A stretch of DNA of 64,000 nucleotides. It comes from Persicaria tinctoria (lineage: Eukaryota > Streptophyta > Magnoliopsida > Caryophyllales > Polygonaceae). Every line of letters begins with the position of its first letter. Position 1 is the first letter of the stretch. The notes beneath the pieces are model-generated. The model did not search any database. It saw only the letters and a list, made by a program, of their open reading frames with translations, and was not told the DNA's origin. The position numbers and the translations under genes were made by a program. Below are positions 20,476 to 29,987 of the stretch, one piece after another. The stretch covers positions 45,753,314 through 45,817,313 of the forward strand of contig JBANSL010000003.1 in the NCBI GenBank assembly GCA_037127255.1. Reading direction: 5' to 3'.

Positions 20476-22190
20476 AGCTTGCTTGTCCTCAAGCAATACT
20501 TTTAATTGTCATTCAGGGGAAGAATTCAAAACTCTCAACATCTTAGATTCATTCTTATATGTCCCCTGCAATCAATTACCATCCTCGAAAAGGTACTAGT
20601 GTCACAGATTCATGCATGTGCAAATATGTAAAAGCAACATCTACTCACAAAAGGAGGGTTATGCAAAAACAATTTTTATTTTATGTGACAAAGCATTGAT
20701 AATCAAGAAGACTTTAATTTAAGCTCATGAAGGAGTAGATTGGTAAAAGGCTAAAAGGTGGGCAATTTCTAGCAATGTGGTGCTTTTATGATCCGGGGAA
20801 ATGGAGTATTTCCGAACTTGAGTTTCATTCCACATTCTTTCTCCATATAATTCATCACCTTTCATAATGCTTTTAATCAATAATAATGCTTTTACCTCTC
20901 TAACCTCAGCACTGCCTTCTCGCGAGTCGCAAACATGGGTGTCATGAATGGCCCCGGATACTTAGTGCGTCGGACTCCTCACAATGTGTCCCATCTCTCC
21001 AAACTATTATCTCAGAGAGCAGGGTCAATCTACCTTTATCTCCTGAGGTGATTGGATTTTCTTTCACTCATTAAATTTTCCATATATTCAAAAAATTTCC
21101 TTGCCAAACTCCAATAATGATAATAATCACAACAACCATATAACATCTCCATAATGTAACATCATTCTCAACATAATCCCCGGATAAGGTAAAGAATGGA
21201 AAATATTTTAGATCATGTGGAGCAATATTTGAAATAAGGCATATTATGGCTTTTTGTGATGCATAAGCATAGGTAAGGCTAGGATTATAAACATATGAGC
21301 ATTATATGGAAATATAAAGTCCTCCATCATTTCATCATGCAACATGTCAAAAGCAACTTCAAATTTTACCTCCTTTCATGGTTTTCAAGAAATAATTCAT
21401 TGTGACTTCCCTTTACTAGGCAATTTCATGCTATATCTCTAATGAATCCAATTTTGCATCGTCGAGTTCAATATAAAGCTTCCATGACATTATTAAAAAT
21501 TTTCAAATGGGGGTCATTTTTCAAGACTTTTGGAAATTCATGCATATAAAGCATATAAATCAGATAATGCTTTCCAAAATATAGCCATGTAGCAATTCAA
21601 AGAAATAATGCATATATGTCAAATATGATCAAATAAATCAAATATGCACACTGTAAGCCCTTCCCTCACCCCATACTTAAATATTACAGTGTCCTCACTG
21701 TATAAAAATAAATAAAAACAAGAGTAAAGGAAGGAACTCACAGGATCATATCGAGGAGGACAAAACTGGTCTAGGTCGAGTAGAGCGCTGGTCGATCTCG
21801 AGTACAAGGTACTCGATCTCGAGTAGCTTTGCTCTGCGTCTAGTGGTTTCAGAAGTCGAGGAGTGTATGGTCTCGTCGATGTCGAGTTGGCTTACTCGAG
21901 ATCGAGTAGTTCTGGGCTTCTCCTCTTCGTCGTCGTCGACTTGACCTTCGTCGATTCCGACTGATTTTCAGGGACCTCTTTTTCAACTTTTCGCGATCCT
22001 TATATGCTTGCCGACCTACAAGTGTTAGATTTCATACCAAAAACAAGACTATCCATATGAAGTTCTTTAAAAAGACATGAAACCAAAAACAAAACAAAAA
22101 CCAAAAACCAAATAAAAGTCTCAAAAAGTTCATAAAGTCTATATACATGCTCTAGATTTTAGAGTCGCTAGGCCGACTTCTCCATTTGCT
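20476..22190 (-). mobile_element. 3' noncoding region of element C
   Basis: Homologous on the minus strand to 1-1110 of element A. It includes the conserved block (20881-21079), a second PPT-like 12-mer (21668-21679) next to CAGTGAGGACACTG, and a TCGA-NN-TCGA cluster (21770-21960). No gene seen. Confidence 0.7.
20995..21019 (-). other. Hairpin with conserved GATAATAGT loop (element C copy)
   Basis: On the minus strand, CTCTCTGA pairs with TTGGAGAG (eight pairs, two of them wobble) around GATAATAGT. The partial second copy carries it at 27143-27167. The stem sequence differs from that in element B. Confidence 0.55.
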
Positions 22191-22191
22191 C

Positions 22192-22419
22192 TCAAGGACC
22201 ATTATTGTGGGGCCCGCTCATGCTTGGCCCTTCTCCTGGATCATCTAGGTCCTGATGGTAGGATGCAAGCTCAGCGGACAGGGGGTTGCTTGCATCATCT
22301 CCTTTCTCTTTCTTCTTCCTTGTAGCCTTCAGTTTCTGCAAATTTTCTCGCCACGGTGTTTTAGCTCCCTTCAAATCATTAAAATTTTTATTTATGGACT
22401 GAGGGGGAGTAGAATTCAT
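22192..22419 (-). CDS. Short Lys-rich ORF in element C, function unknown
   Basis: This 75-codon frame starts with ATG and has a basic centre (ATRKKKEKGDD) and an acidic, Pro/Gly-rich end. It lies between the protease frame and the 3' noncoding tail, where pol would continue in an autonomous element. I recognise no domain. It may be a leftover of a deleted reading frame or chance. Confidence 0.25.
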   Translation of the reverse strand: MNSTPPQSINKNFNDLKGAKTPWRENLQKLKATRKKKEKGDDASNPLSAELASYHQDLDDPGEGPSMSGPHNNGP

Positions 22420-22524
22420 ACCTGAACTTACCTGTTCGGACCCAAAACAGAAGTTTTCGGGCTTGGGGCTACTCGATGTCGAGTACAGCTGGTCGACCTC
22501 GAGTACAGGGACCCCATACTTAGA

Positions 22525-23805
22525 CTATGGGCAAGTTTCAGGCTCTGTGGTGGTGGTCGACATCGACGAAGATTCGTCGAGGTCGAGTAGGGCGCTTGTC
22601 GAGATCGACGAGGGCTTGTCGATCTCGAGTACGGTTTTCGCTCCCTCCTCCGCTGTTTGCTTAGTCCTGTTGATGCTGATGCTTTTCACCTCCAGCCATG
22701 AAATTTCCTCTTTTGCAGGGCCAAAAGAGAAATCCAAAACCTCATCGCCTATGGTGAAGGTGAGCGACCTATTCTTGACACTAATTCGGGCATCTGCAGT
22801 AGCTAAGAATGGTCTACCAAGAATAATAGGGCTAGTAGGATCTTCAGCACAGTCAATGATAAGGAAATCAGTTGGAACAAAGAATTTACCAACCTGGACT
22901 GGGACATTTTCAACTATTCCTGTAGGGATGACTACTGTATTATTAGCCATGTATAATTTAGCATCCACAGGTTCTATACATCCTATTTTAACTTTCCGCC
23001 AGATTGATAAAGGCATGATGCTCACACTTGCTCCTAAATCGCATAGAGAATCATATTTATATTGGCCAAAACCCACAGTAACAGAAAACTTACCTGGGTC
23101 AGGCCTCTTTTCAGGGAAGTGGAGTACTTTGCATTCGCCTGCGATCTCTGAGATGGATCGCTTCTTGCTCAGGATATCCTTCAGAAATTTGACATATCCA
23201 GGCATCTCTTGCAGGGCTTCTGTAAAAGGAATAGAAAAGTTTAGCTCTTGCAACATATTAACAAATCTATTGAATCTACCCGCAGTGGGGTCTTTAAGAG
23301 TTTTAGAAGGGAAAGGAAGTGGCTTTTTCTGTTTTGAAGCCAGATTAGCTGTCGGAGATGCTGTAGAGTTGTCAACGTCGGCCAAATGCTCCTCGACTTT
23401 GACCAGAGGCTTGTCGAGATCGACCAGAGGCTTGTCGAGATCAACCAGTGTCTGCTCTGTCTCGAGTTGCTGCTCTGCGTTGCCTTGCTGTTTTCCGACC
23501 TCTGGCTCGTGTAGTGGATGCCCACTCCTGAGTTTGATAGCCGCGACATGTCCGGTTTTCCCTTTAGGATTTGGTTCTGTTTGCCCAGGGAGTTGTCCGG
23601 ACGGTCGTGGGATCTGTGCAACGATTTGTCCTATCTGAGTTTCAATGCCCTTTTTCCAGATGTCCAACTCTACAAATTTTGTGTTGACATGCTGGAGCTG
23701 ATTGTTGATGGTGTTGGTAGCCTGCATGTTCTGGGCGTGATTTCGGCGCATCTCATCAAGGATCACCTGCAGATCGTCCTTCTTTTGATCTCTTTCTGGA
23801 TGTCA
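22525..23805 (-). pseudogene. Retropepsin-type aspartic protease region of element C
   Basis: Processes the Gag polyprotein. The open frame is about 413 codons. The active-site motif DLGAS lies at 23040-23026, preceded by YKYDSLC and followed by VSIMPLSIW. ILGRPFLATA further on is the usual second half of the gypsy protease fold. An N-terminal linker carries a seven-residue repeat (LVDLDKP) created by the 21-bp TCGA minisatellite, and the C-terminal tail carries more of it (ALLDLDESSSMSTTT). The frame joins Gag by a one-base frameshift near 23785-23810 and ends at 22525 without any reverse transcriptase. I see no stop within it, so the protease itself may be intact, but it is cut off from Gag. 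Confidence 0.75.
23372..23444 (-). repeat. In-frame 21-bp minisatellite in the gag-pro linker
   Basis: Cores at 23372, 23393, 23414 and 23435 are spaced exactly 21 bp and translate into four degenerate heptads, two of them LVDLDKP. The core TCGAGATCGA is that of the LTR motifs of the same element. Confidence 0.8.
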
Positions 23806-25013
23806 TGGAGTTCTGTAGGGTGGGGGATTCCTAGGGGGCCTTGGTTCCATTGCGGTTGATAGGGCCTTTGATCTCCCATATAGCGATTGGGACCCCCAGC
23901 ATATGCTGCCTCCTCATGTGTTTCTGCCATCCTGACTTGCTCTGTGTGTGGGCACTCAGTAGTGGTGTGCCTCTGTGATCCGCATTCGATGCAAGGCTGA
24001 TTGACAAACAGATATTTTACTTGCTTGAGGAGCTTGCGATTCTGGTCTCTGTAGAATTGCTCCCTGACATCCGGGTCTATCTCCTTTGCTGGCTCATAGA
24101 GTGGCATAGATGGTGCTGGCCTGGCGTAGGAGTTCTCCTCATAGTTTGAAGTAGACCCATATTTGTTGTCGTAGTTAGTGAGCTTTTCCAGCACACCCTA
24201 TGCGTCACTTGGCGGCATCGTCAGATACTCATAGCGAGTATAATTGTTGATCCTGTCCTTAGTGATTTGATCAAGAGAGTTGAAGAAGATCTCCTGAATG
24301 ATGTAGGGTGGCTGTCCATGAGTAGGGCAAGATCGCAGAAGTTCCTTGTAGCGCTCCCATGCCTTTGCCAGCGGTTCCCCTTTCTGTTGTTTAAAGGCGG
24401 TGATTTTCTGGCGGAGAAGTGCTGTCTTGGCAGGTGGGAAGAATTTGTTGAGAAACTTTTGCTCTACTTGGGCCCATGTGGTTAGTGATTTTGGTTTCAG
24501 CCCTTCTAGCCATTTCAATGCAGGTCCAGCGAGCGACCAGCGGAAAGCTTTCATCTTGACATATTCCAGAGTTGTACCTTCTGCAAGAGTACGACACATA
24601 TCATGAAAATTAGTAATATGTTCAAGAGGACACTCATTAAATCTGCCGTAAAAGGCATTATTTTTAAGCTCTATAAGAAACTGAGTGCGAATTTCAAAAG
24701 AGTTTTCAGGGATTAGAATCGCCGATTCAGGCACGATGAGAGTCAGATGCATATATTCCTCAGCAGTGGTTGGATATTGGGCAAGCTCAGTTTCCGCTTG
24801 CCTCGCGCGTTCAGCTGCTTGTTCCCTTGCTGCTCTCTCAGCGGCGATAGCAGCATCCTTAGCGGCTAATTCCTTGGTAAGCCTAGCGATCAGCTGTTCC
24901 TGTGTCTCCACAGCTGCCATGGCTCTTTGTAGTTTAGCTCTGATGTGAAAAAGGCGTTTCGGATCGTCTAAGGCGTCAAAATCAGGTGTTTGACCAGAAC
25001 GGCGCATACACAT
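23763..25013 (-). pseudogene. Gag of element C, with one in-frame amber stop
   Basis: Gag forms the virus-like particle. The ATG at 25013 lies 57 bp after the PBS. In order: an Ala/Glu/Arg-rich coiled coil (about residues 40-78); a retrotransposon capsid-type domain, with FRWSLAGPALKWLEGL and the FFPPAKTALLRQKI region; and a zinc knuckle CIECGSQRHTTTEC (23993-23952) of the CX2CX4HX4C type. A TAG at 24200-24198 interrupts the frame, which continues in the same phase from 24197 to a TGA at about 23763. One base of frameshift separates it from protease. The family is Ty3/gypsy, and the context points to Athila/Tat. Confidence 0.8.
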
Positions 25014-25069
25014 GAAAAGTAACTCAAAGAAACAGTGAGAACTGACTACCTAAGGCGCGATTGATAGCT

Positions 25070-25087
25070 TCCCCGGCAACGGCGCCA
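25070..25087 (-). promoter_or_regulatory. Primer binding site, complementary to tRNA-Asp
   Basis: TGGCGCCGTTGCCGGGGA on the minus strand, three bases after the LTR end CAACA. It is complementary to the 3' end of plant tRNA-Asp including CCA, the primer known for Athila-type elements. It fixes the 5' to 3' direction of element C. Confidence 0.85.
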
Positions 25088-25090
25088 ATT

Positions 25091-27105
25091 TGTTGTAGGA
25101 GGAAATCGAGTTCAAAATATAGAAATATAATTCAAACCAGATTATGCCCACGCCAAATAAATACAAGACCTCCTCCTGATGCAGCAGCGGGAAGTCAGGA
25201 TCGATCCACGAGGAAGCGTGTCATCGGATCCTAGGCAGCGGTGTAATCTCACGGACAGAAGTCGACCACAGAAGTCCTCGAGCTCGACTAGGGTCTAGTC
25301 AACAGAAGCTCGGACAGTCGAACACAGCGCAACAGACACAGGAACTGGTGGTCGATCTCGACAGAGAGCTACTCGAGGTCGAGTAAGGCTCGTCGAGGTC
25401 GAGTTGGGGCTTCGTCGATTCCTGCACACTTAAGCAACAACGACTCTAGGTCGAGAATCAGTCGTCGAGGTCGACCAGTGGTTGATCGAGATCGACAAGG
25501 GCAGGGACGAAAACGAACAGAAAGTAAAGAAAATAAAGAACAAATGCTTTTAGGGTTTCGAACTAAACTGAATGTAAAAGGACTTCCAAGATTGGGGTTT
25601 GCAACGACAATAACCAAGCAGGCATAAGGTAGAACCAAACAGATTATCATGTGAATTGCATTAAAGGATTAAGCTTTCGCCTTTTCCAACAATTAGACAA
25701 CTCTCTCAAGAAACTCTAATTGTCTCTACCGATTTTATGTTTATAATCCAAGTTGTTAGCATGGATCTCCATTAGATGGGCAATAAACACATCAACAAGC
25801 AGGAAAATGCTCAAAACATGATAAAGGTCGGATCTTTATCTCAATTACGCATGGCTATCGTCGGGCTCGCCCCAACCCTAGAAGTGGGTGGACTACTCGC
25901 TCTTCATCACAAACTCAGACATCATTGATTTGAAAGAAATAACTTGCATTAACTATATCCAACGATTTTACAATTCCGGCAATCAACTTTCGCAAACTGC
26001 CAAAACCCTAAAACCTTCGAACTCCCTAAACTCCTCTTTGTAACTTCTTGTCTTTTTCTCAAATTGAGTGATTAAAACTGAGCCCCATGGGCTTTATTTA
26101 TAGCCTTCATTCCCTAGCTATTCTAGGAAAGAAGATATCTATCTATATCTAAAAACCTTAAAAGATAAATAAAAGACATAATGGAATTAAATCAACTAGG
26201 AAAAGATAAATCTAACTAAGGTAAGTCTTCATGTCTTGATATATTTCCTTCCATAGATAGAACTTGATCAACTTCGGATAGATCTCCGATGGATTTGGAT
26301 AGAATCTTCCGCCTTCGCGCCCAAGGAATCCCAAGTCTAGTCGGACAAGGCTCGTCGAGAAGCTTCCGGACACTGGTCTAGTCGACCTCGAGTAAGGTTC
26401 GTCGACCTCGAGTAAAGTGCGTCGTCTCGGCTTGCTGATGCTCGATGTGGCTCGGACTTGGGCTCCTGGGCTCGTCGACCTCGACCACTCCTCGTCGATG
26501 TCGAGTAGGATGGGCTTGTCACTGGGTCTGCTTGGGTTGGTCTACTCGGCAAGGCTCGGACAAGGACTCAGGCGCTCGTCGACCTCGACAATAGGTCCTC
26601 GAGGTCGAGTTGGGTGGTCTGCGTCTTCGTCCTCGGCTTCTCGGCTCGGCACAGCTCGTCGACTCCGGACATGGCTCGTCGATCTCGACCAGGGGTACTC
26701 GAGATCGAGTAGGGTTCCGGGAGTCGGGTTGTCTCTGACTCAGTGTCCTCGATCAGCTCGGCTCGACCAGGTCTGCTCGACCATGGCTCGTCGAGATCGA
26801 GTAGAGTCTAGTCGATCTCGAGTAGAGTTTTCTCAGCTTTCTGCTCTGTTCTTGAAACGCACTTTCCCGAGTCCTCGTTCGTCGGATTTACGCATATGAC
26901 CATGCTTTGGAAAGCTCTTTCCGAGGGCTACAACTCTCATGTAGACATCAAAGCTTGATTCAGAATGAAGAATGGTGAAAAATGGTGTTTTCTCCAGCTG
27001 CAGCATCCTTAGCTTCTCCACGAGTTTCCTTTAAGCTTCAAAGTGCGTCCGATTTCTGCGAAATATAACCAAAACTTGTGTAGACCTCCATATATTGCAA
27101 ATAAG
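25091..27105 (-). repeat. Second LTR of element C (5' LTR in minus orientation, truncated)
   Basis: Begins TGTTGTAGGAGG next to the PBS and is nearly identical to 18377-20356. The last ~104 bp (the LTR start) are missing. At 27105 it passes through CTTCAA into internal sequence of the same family. Confidence 0.85.
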
Positions 27106-27111
27106 CTTCAA
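27106..27111. other. Filler at a deletion junction
   Basis: LTR sequence ends at ATAAG (27105). CTTCAA follows, then AGTGCGTCGGACTCC from internal position 20964. The string AAGCTTCAAAGTGCGTC is a copy of 27034-27050 nearby, so the junction looks like a template switch using short homologies. Confidence 0.7.
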
Positions 27112-28083
27112 AGTGCGTCGGACTCCTCACAATGTGTCCCATCTCTCCAAACTATTATCTCAGAGAGCAGGGTCAATCTTCCTTTATCTCCTGAGGTGAT
27201 TGGATTTTCTTTCACTCATTAAATTTTCCATATATTCAAACAATTTCCTTGCCAAACTCCAATAATGATAATAATCACAACAACCATATAACATCTCCAT
27301 AATGTAACATCATTCTCAACATAATCCCCGGATAAGGTAAAGAATGGAAAATATTTTAGATCATGTGGAGCAATATTTGAAATAAGGCATATTATGGCTT
27401 TTTGTGATGCATAAGCATAGGTAAGGCTAGGATTATAGACATATGAGCATTATATGGAAATATAAAGTCCTCCATCATTTCATCATGCAACATGTCAAAA
27501 GCAACTTCAAATTTTACCTCCTTTCATGGTTTTCAAGAAATAATGCACTTCATTGTGACTTCCCTTTACTAGGCAATTTCATGCTATATCTCTAATGAAT
27601 CCAATTTTGCATCGTCGAGTTCAATATAAAGCTTCCATGACATTATTAAAAATTTTCAAATGGGGGTCATTTTTCAAGACTTTTGGAAATTCATGCATAT
27701 AAAGCATATAAATCAGATAATGCTTTCCAAAATATAGCCATGTAGCAATTCAAAGAAATAATGCATATATGTCAAATATGATCAAATAAATCAAATATGC
27801 ACACTGTAAGCCCTTCCCTCACCCCATACTTAAATATTACAGTGTCCTCACTGTATAAAAATAAATAAAAACAAGAGTAAAGGAAGGAACTCACAGGATC
27901 ATATCGAGGAGGACAAAACGGGTCTAGGTCGAGTAGACTGCTGGTCGATCTCGAGTACAAGGTACTCGATCTCGAGTAGCTTTGCTCTGCGTCTAGTGGT
28001 TTCAGAAGTCGAGGAGTGTCTGGTCTCGTCGATGTCGAGTTGGCCTACTCGAGATCGAGTAGTTCTGGGCTTCTCCTCTTCGT
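27112..28083 (-). mobile_element. 3' noncoding fragment of a second element C copy
   Basis: Near-identical to 20964-21930, including the hairpin and a PPT-like 12-mer at about 27821-27832. It stops at CTCTTCGT (28083), where element D sequence begins. Confidence 0.85.
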
Positions 28084-28302
28084 GAGAGTATAAGTGAAAC
28101 ACATATTCCTTGTGAGGTTGGATGATTTCTTCTTCTATGCTTTGATTGTTAAATACATGCTAGGATGTTTATTCACTTGATCATGTGCTCCTTTCAAATT
28201 GATTTGCTTTTGATTGAGGCTATGCATGGATGACGAACTCGTAGGTATAGGTTGCTTTTTAGTATTTGCTCAAGGACTAGCCAACATAACTGTGGGGGAG
28301 AT
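28084..28302 (+). mobile_element. Element D: 3' end of internal region and polypurine tract
   Basis: GCTCAAGGACTAGCC followed by TGTGGGGGAGATT (28291-28303) resembles the end of many plant Ty3/gypsy elements, where a G-rich tract directly precedes the LTR. No coding sequence is left. Element D is in plus orientation and is unrelated in sequence to A, B and C here. Confidence 0.5.
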
Positions 28303-28761
28303 TTATAATGCATGTTTTAGTAGGCATTATGGGATGGTTATAGATGCATTGCATTGTCATATAATCATGTTTTATGGTTAATTGCATATTATGCTCTTTT
28401 AGTGGTAATGTTCGAAAACTACGCTATTTTATTGGATTTACACAGATTCGTAGTCCCGACATGGTGAGGAGCTTGGAAAGAGACAAAAAAGGAGAGCATG
28501 GAACAAGCCATGAAGGATCTAAGAAAAGGCAAGGAACAATGGAGCAAGGAATCAAAGTTAAAGAGCACGAGAACAAGAGTAGAAACAAAGGAACATGGAG
28601 AAATTGTCTCTTTTGGCTTTTGATCACTTTGATTCAGCTTCTGAGGTCTTCATGAGAGTTTTATTTCTTGAAAAGATCTTTCCAACTCATATTCATATGT
28701 GTCCATCGGACGAACGATGTCTACAGAAAGTGCATTACAAGTTCAGTCTGCCGAAGCCGTC

Positions 28762-28797
28762 AAAGCGGCGCCCGCCAATTTTAAAGTGGCGCCCGCC
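28762..28797. repeat. Two 15-bp direct repeats, AAAGYGGCGCCCGCC, 21 bp apart
   Basis: Copies at 28762-28776 and 28783-28797 upstream of the TATA box. They could be repeated regulatory sites. Confidence 0.7.
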
Positions 28798-28854
28798 GTT
28801 ATCACTATTCCAGGATTTGTGTAACATGTCCCTATTCTATTTTTCTCGAAACTC

Positions 28855-28861
28855 TATATAT
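28855..28861 (+). promoter_or_regulatory. TATA box of element D LTR
   Basis: TATATAT, followed 15 bases later by GGGTTTTTGGCAG. The position within the presumed LTR fits a promoter. Confidence 0.5.
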
Positions 28862-29948
28862 CTACTCTAGGGTTTTTGGCAGACGGCTTGAGGCCTTCAT
28901 TATTTCTTCATTATCTAACACATTAACATTCATATTCTCAGCCCTTTTCTCTATTCAATTCATAGTTTAGGTTTTTCTTTTCCATTCAAAAGAATGAATT
29001 TAGGTAAGCCGTGCTTGGATAATTCTCTGTTGTTTTCATCTACACTTTTGAGACGTGGTTGTTTGTTTATGAGTTTCTAATGAAGTATTGTTTCCTCTTT
29101 AATGTCTTTCGATTTCCCATGCGATTATTAATGATATTATTGTGATTGACTGCCATAATAGTATCTTGCTAGGCATTTGTTCTTCCGTCATTGAATGGAT
29201 TCCGTAGTAGCATGATTAGGATTGTGAGAATCTTCGTTTTATCATGACTAAGTAGGGATTTCGACATATGTCTTAAACATCGGTTACCTTGCATACATGT
29301 TGTTATTCATAAGCCTGACGCTGGAGCTTGGCTCCGCGACGGGCCTCCGATAGAAGCTGCGTTATCGGAGATGAAGTTTTATTTAAGTCCCAAAGACGTT
29401 GTAGCTTGGCTCCGCGTCGGGCCTCCTATCGAAGCTGCGTTCTCGGAGATGAAGTTTTATTTAAGTCCCAAAGATGCTGGAGCTTGGCTCCGTGTCGGGC
29501 CCCCGATCGAAGCCGCGTTCTCGGAGATGAAGTTTTATTAAAGTCCCAAAGACGCTGGAGCTTGGTTCCGCATCGGGCCTCCGATCGAAGTTGCATTCTC
29601 GGAGATGAAGTTTTATTTAAGTCCTAAAGATGCTGGAGCTTGGCTCCGTGTCGAGCCTCCGATCGAAGCTGCGTTCTCGGAGATGAAGTTTTATTTAAGT
29701 CCCAAAGACGTTGTAGCTTGGCACGGCGTCGGGCCTCCGATCGAAGTTGCGTTCTCGGAGATAAAGTTATATTTAATTCCCAAAGACGCTGGAGCTTGGC
29801 TCCGCGTCGGGCCTCCGATAGAAGCTGCGTTATCGGAGATGAAGTTTTATTTAAGTCCCAAAGACGTTGTAGCTTGGCTCCGCGTCGGGCCTCCTATCAA
29901 AGCTGCGTTCTCGGAGATGAAGTTTTATCTAAGTCTCAAAGATGCTGG

Positions 29949-29987
29949 AGCTTGGCTCCGCGTCGGGCCTCCGATCGAAGCTGCGTT
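29949..29987 (+). repeat. Half-length (39-bp) satellite unit
   Basis: AGCTTGGCTCCGCGTCGGG starts at 29949 and again at 29988, a spacing of 39 bp, exactly half a monomer. The join GCGTTAGCTTGG shows a 39-bp deletion across the AT-rich part. Confidence 0.85.

Larger units (their letters stand above)
18377..28083 (-). mobile_element. Element C: Athila-like non-autonomous LTR retrotransposon with a partial second copy
   Basis: In minus orientation: 3' noncoding fragment of a second copy (28083-27112), LTR truncated at its 5' end (27105-25091), PBS, gag, protease, short ORF, 3' noncoding region, PPT (20475-20461), complete LTR (20460-18377). There is no reverse transcriptase, RNase H or integrase between protease and the noncoding tail. 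The layout internal-LTR-internal-LTR suggests a tandem formed by recombination between copies and later truncated. Confidence 0.8.
28303..29316 (+). repeat. Putative LTR of element D
   Basis: Follows the G-rich tract; the exact start is uncertain (near 28303-28309). It carries a TATA box TATATAT at 28855-28861, two copies of AAAG(C/T)GGCGCCCGCC at 28762 and 28783, and at about 28635-28745 a stretch similar to part of the element C LTR. Its end cannot be set, because satellite starts at 29317 without a visible CA terminus. Confidence 0.45.

Noticed and set aside
22463..23638. A 391-codon plus-strand open frame opposite the protease region
   Set aside because: It is the antisense shadow of the minus-strand protease frame, which has the DLGAS active site and family motifs. 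The plus-strand product has none.
25070..25087. A tRNA-Asp gene fragment
   Set aside because: Only the 18 bases complementary to the tRNA 3' end are present, three bases from an LTR end. That is a primer binding site, not a tRNA gene.
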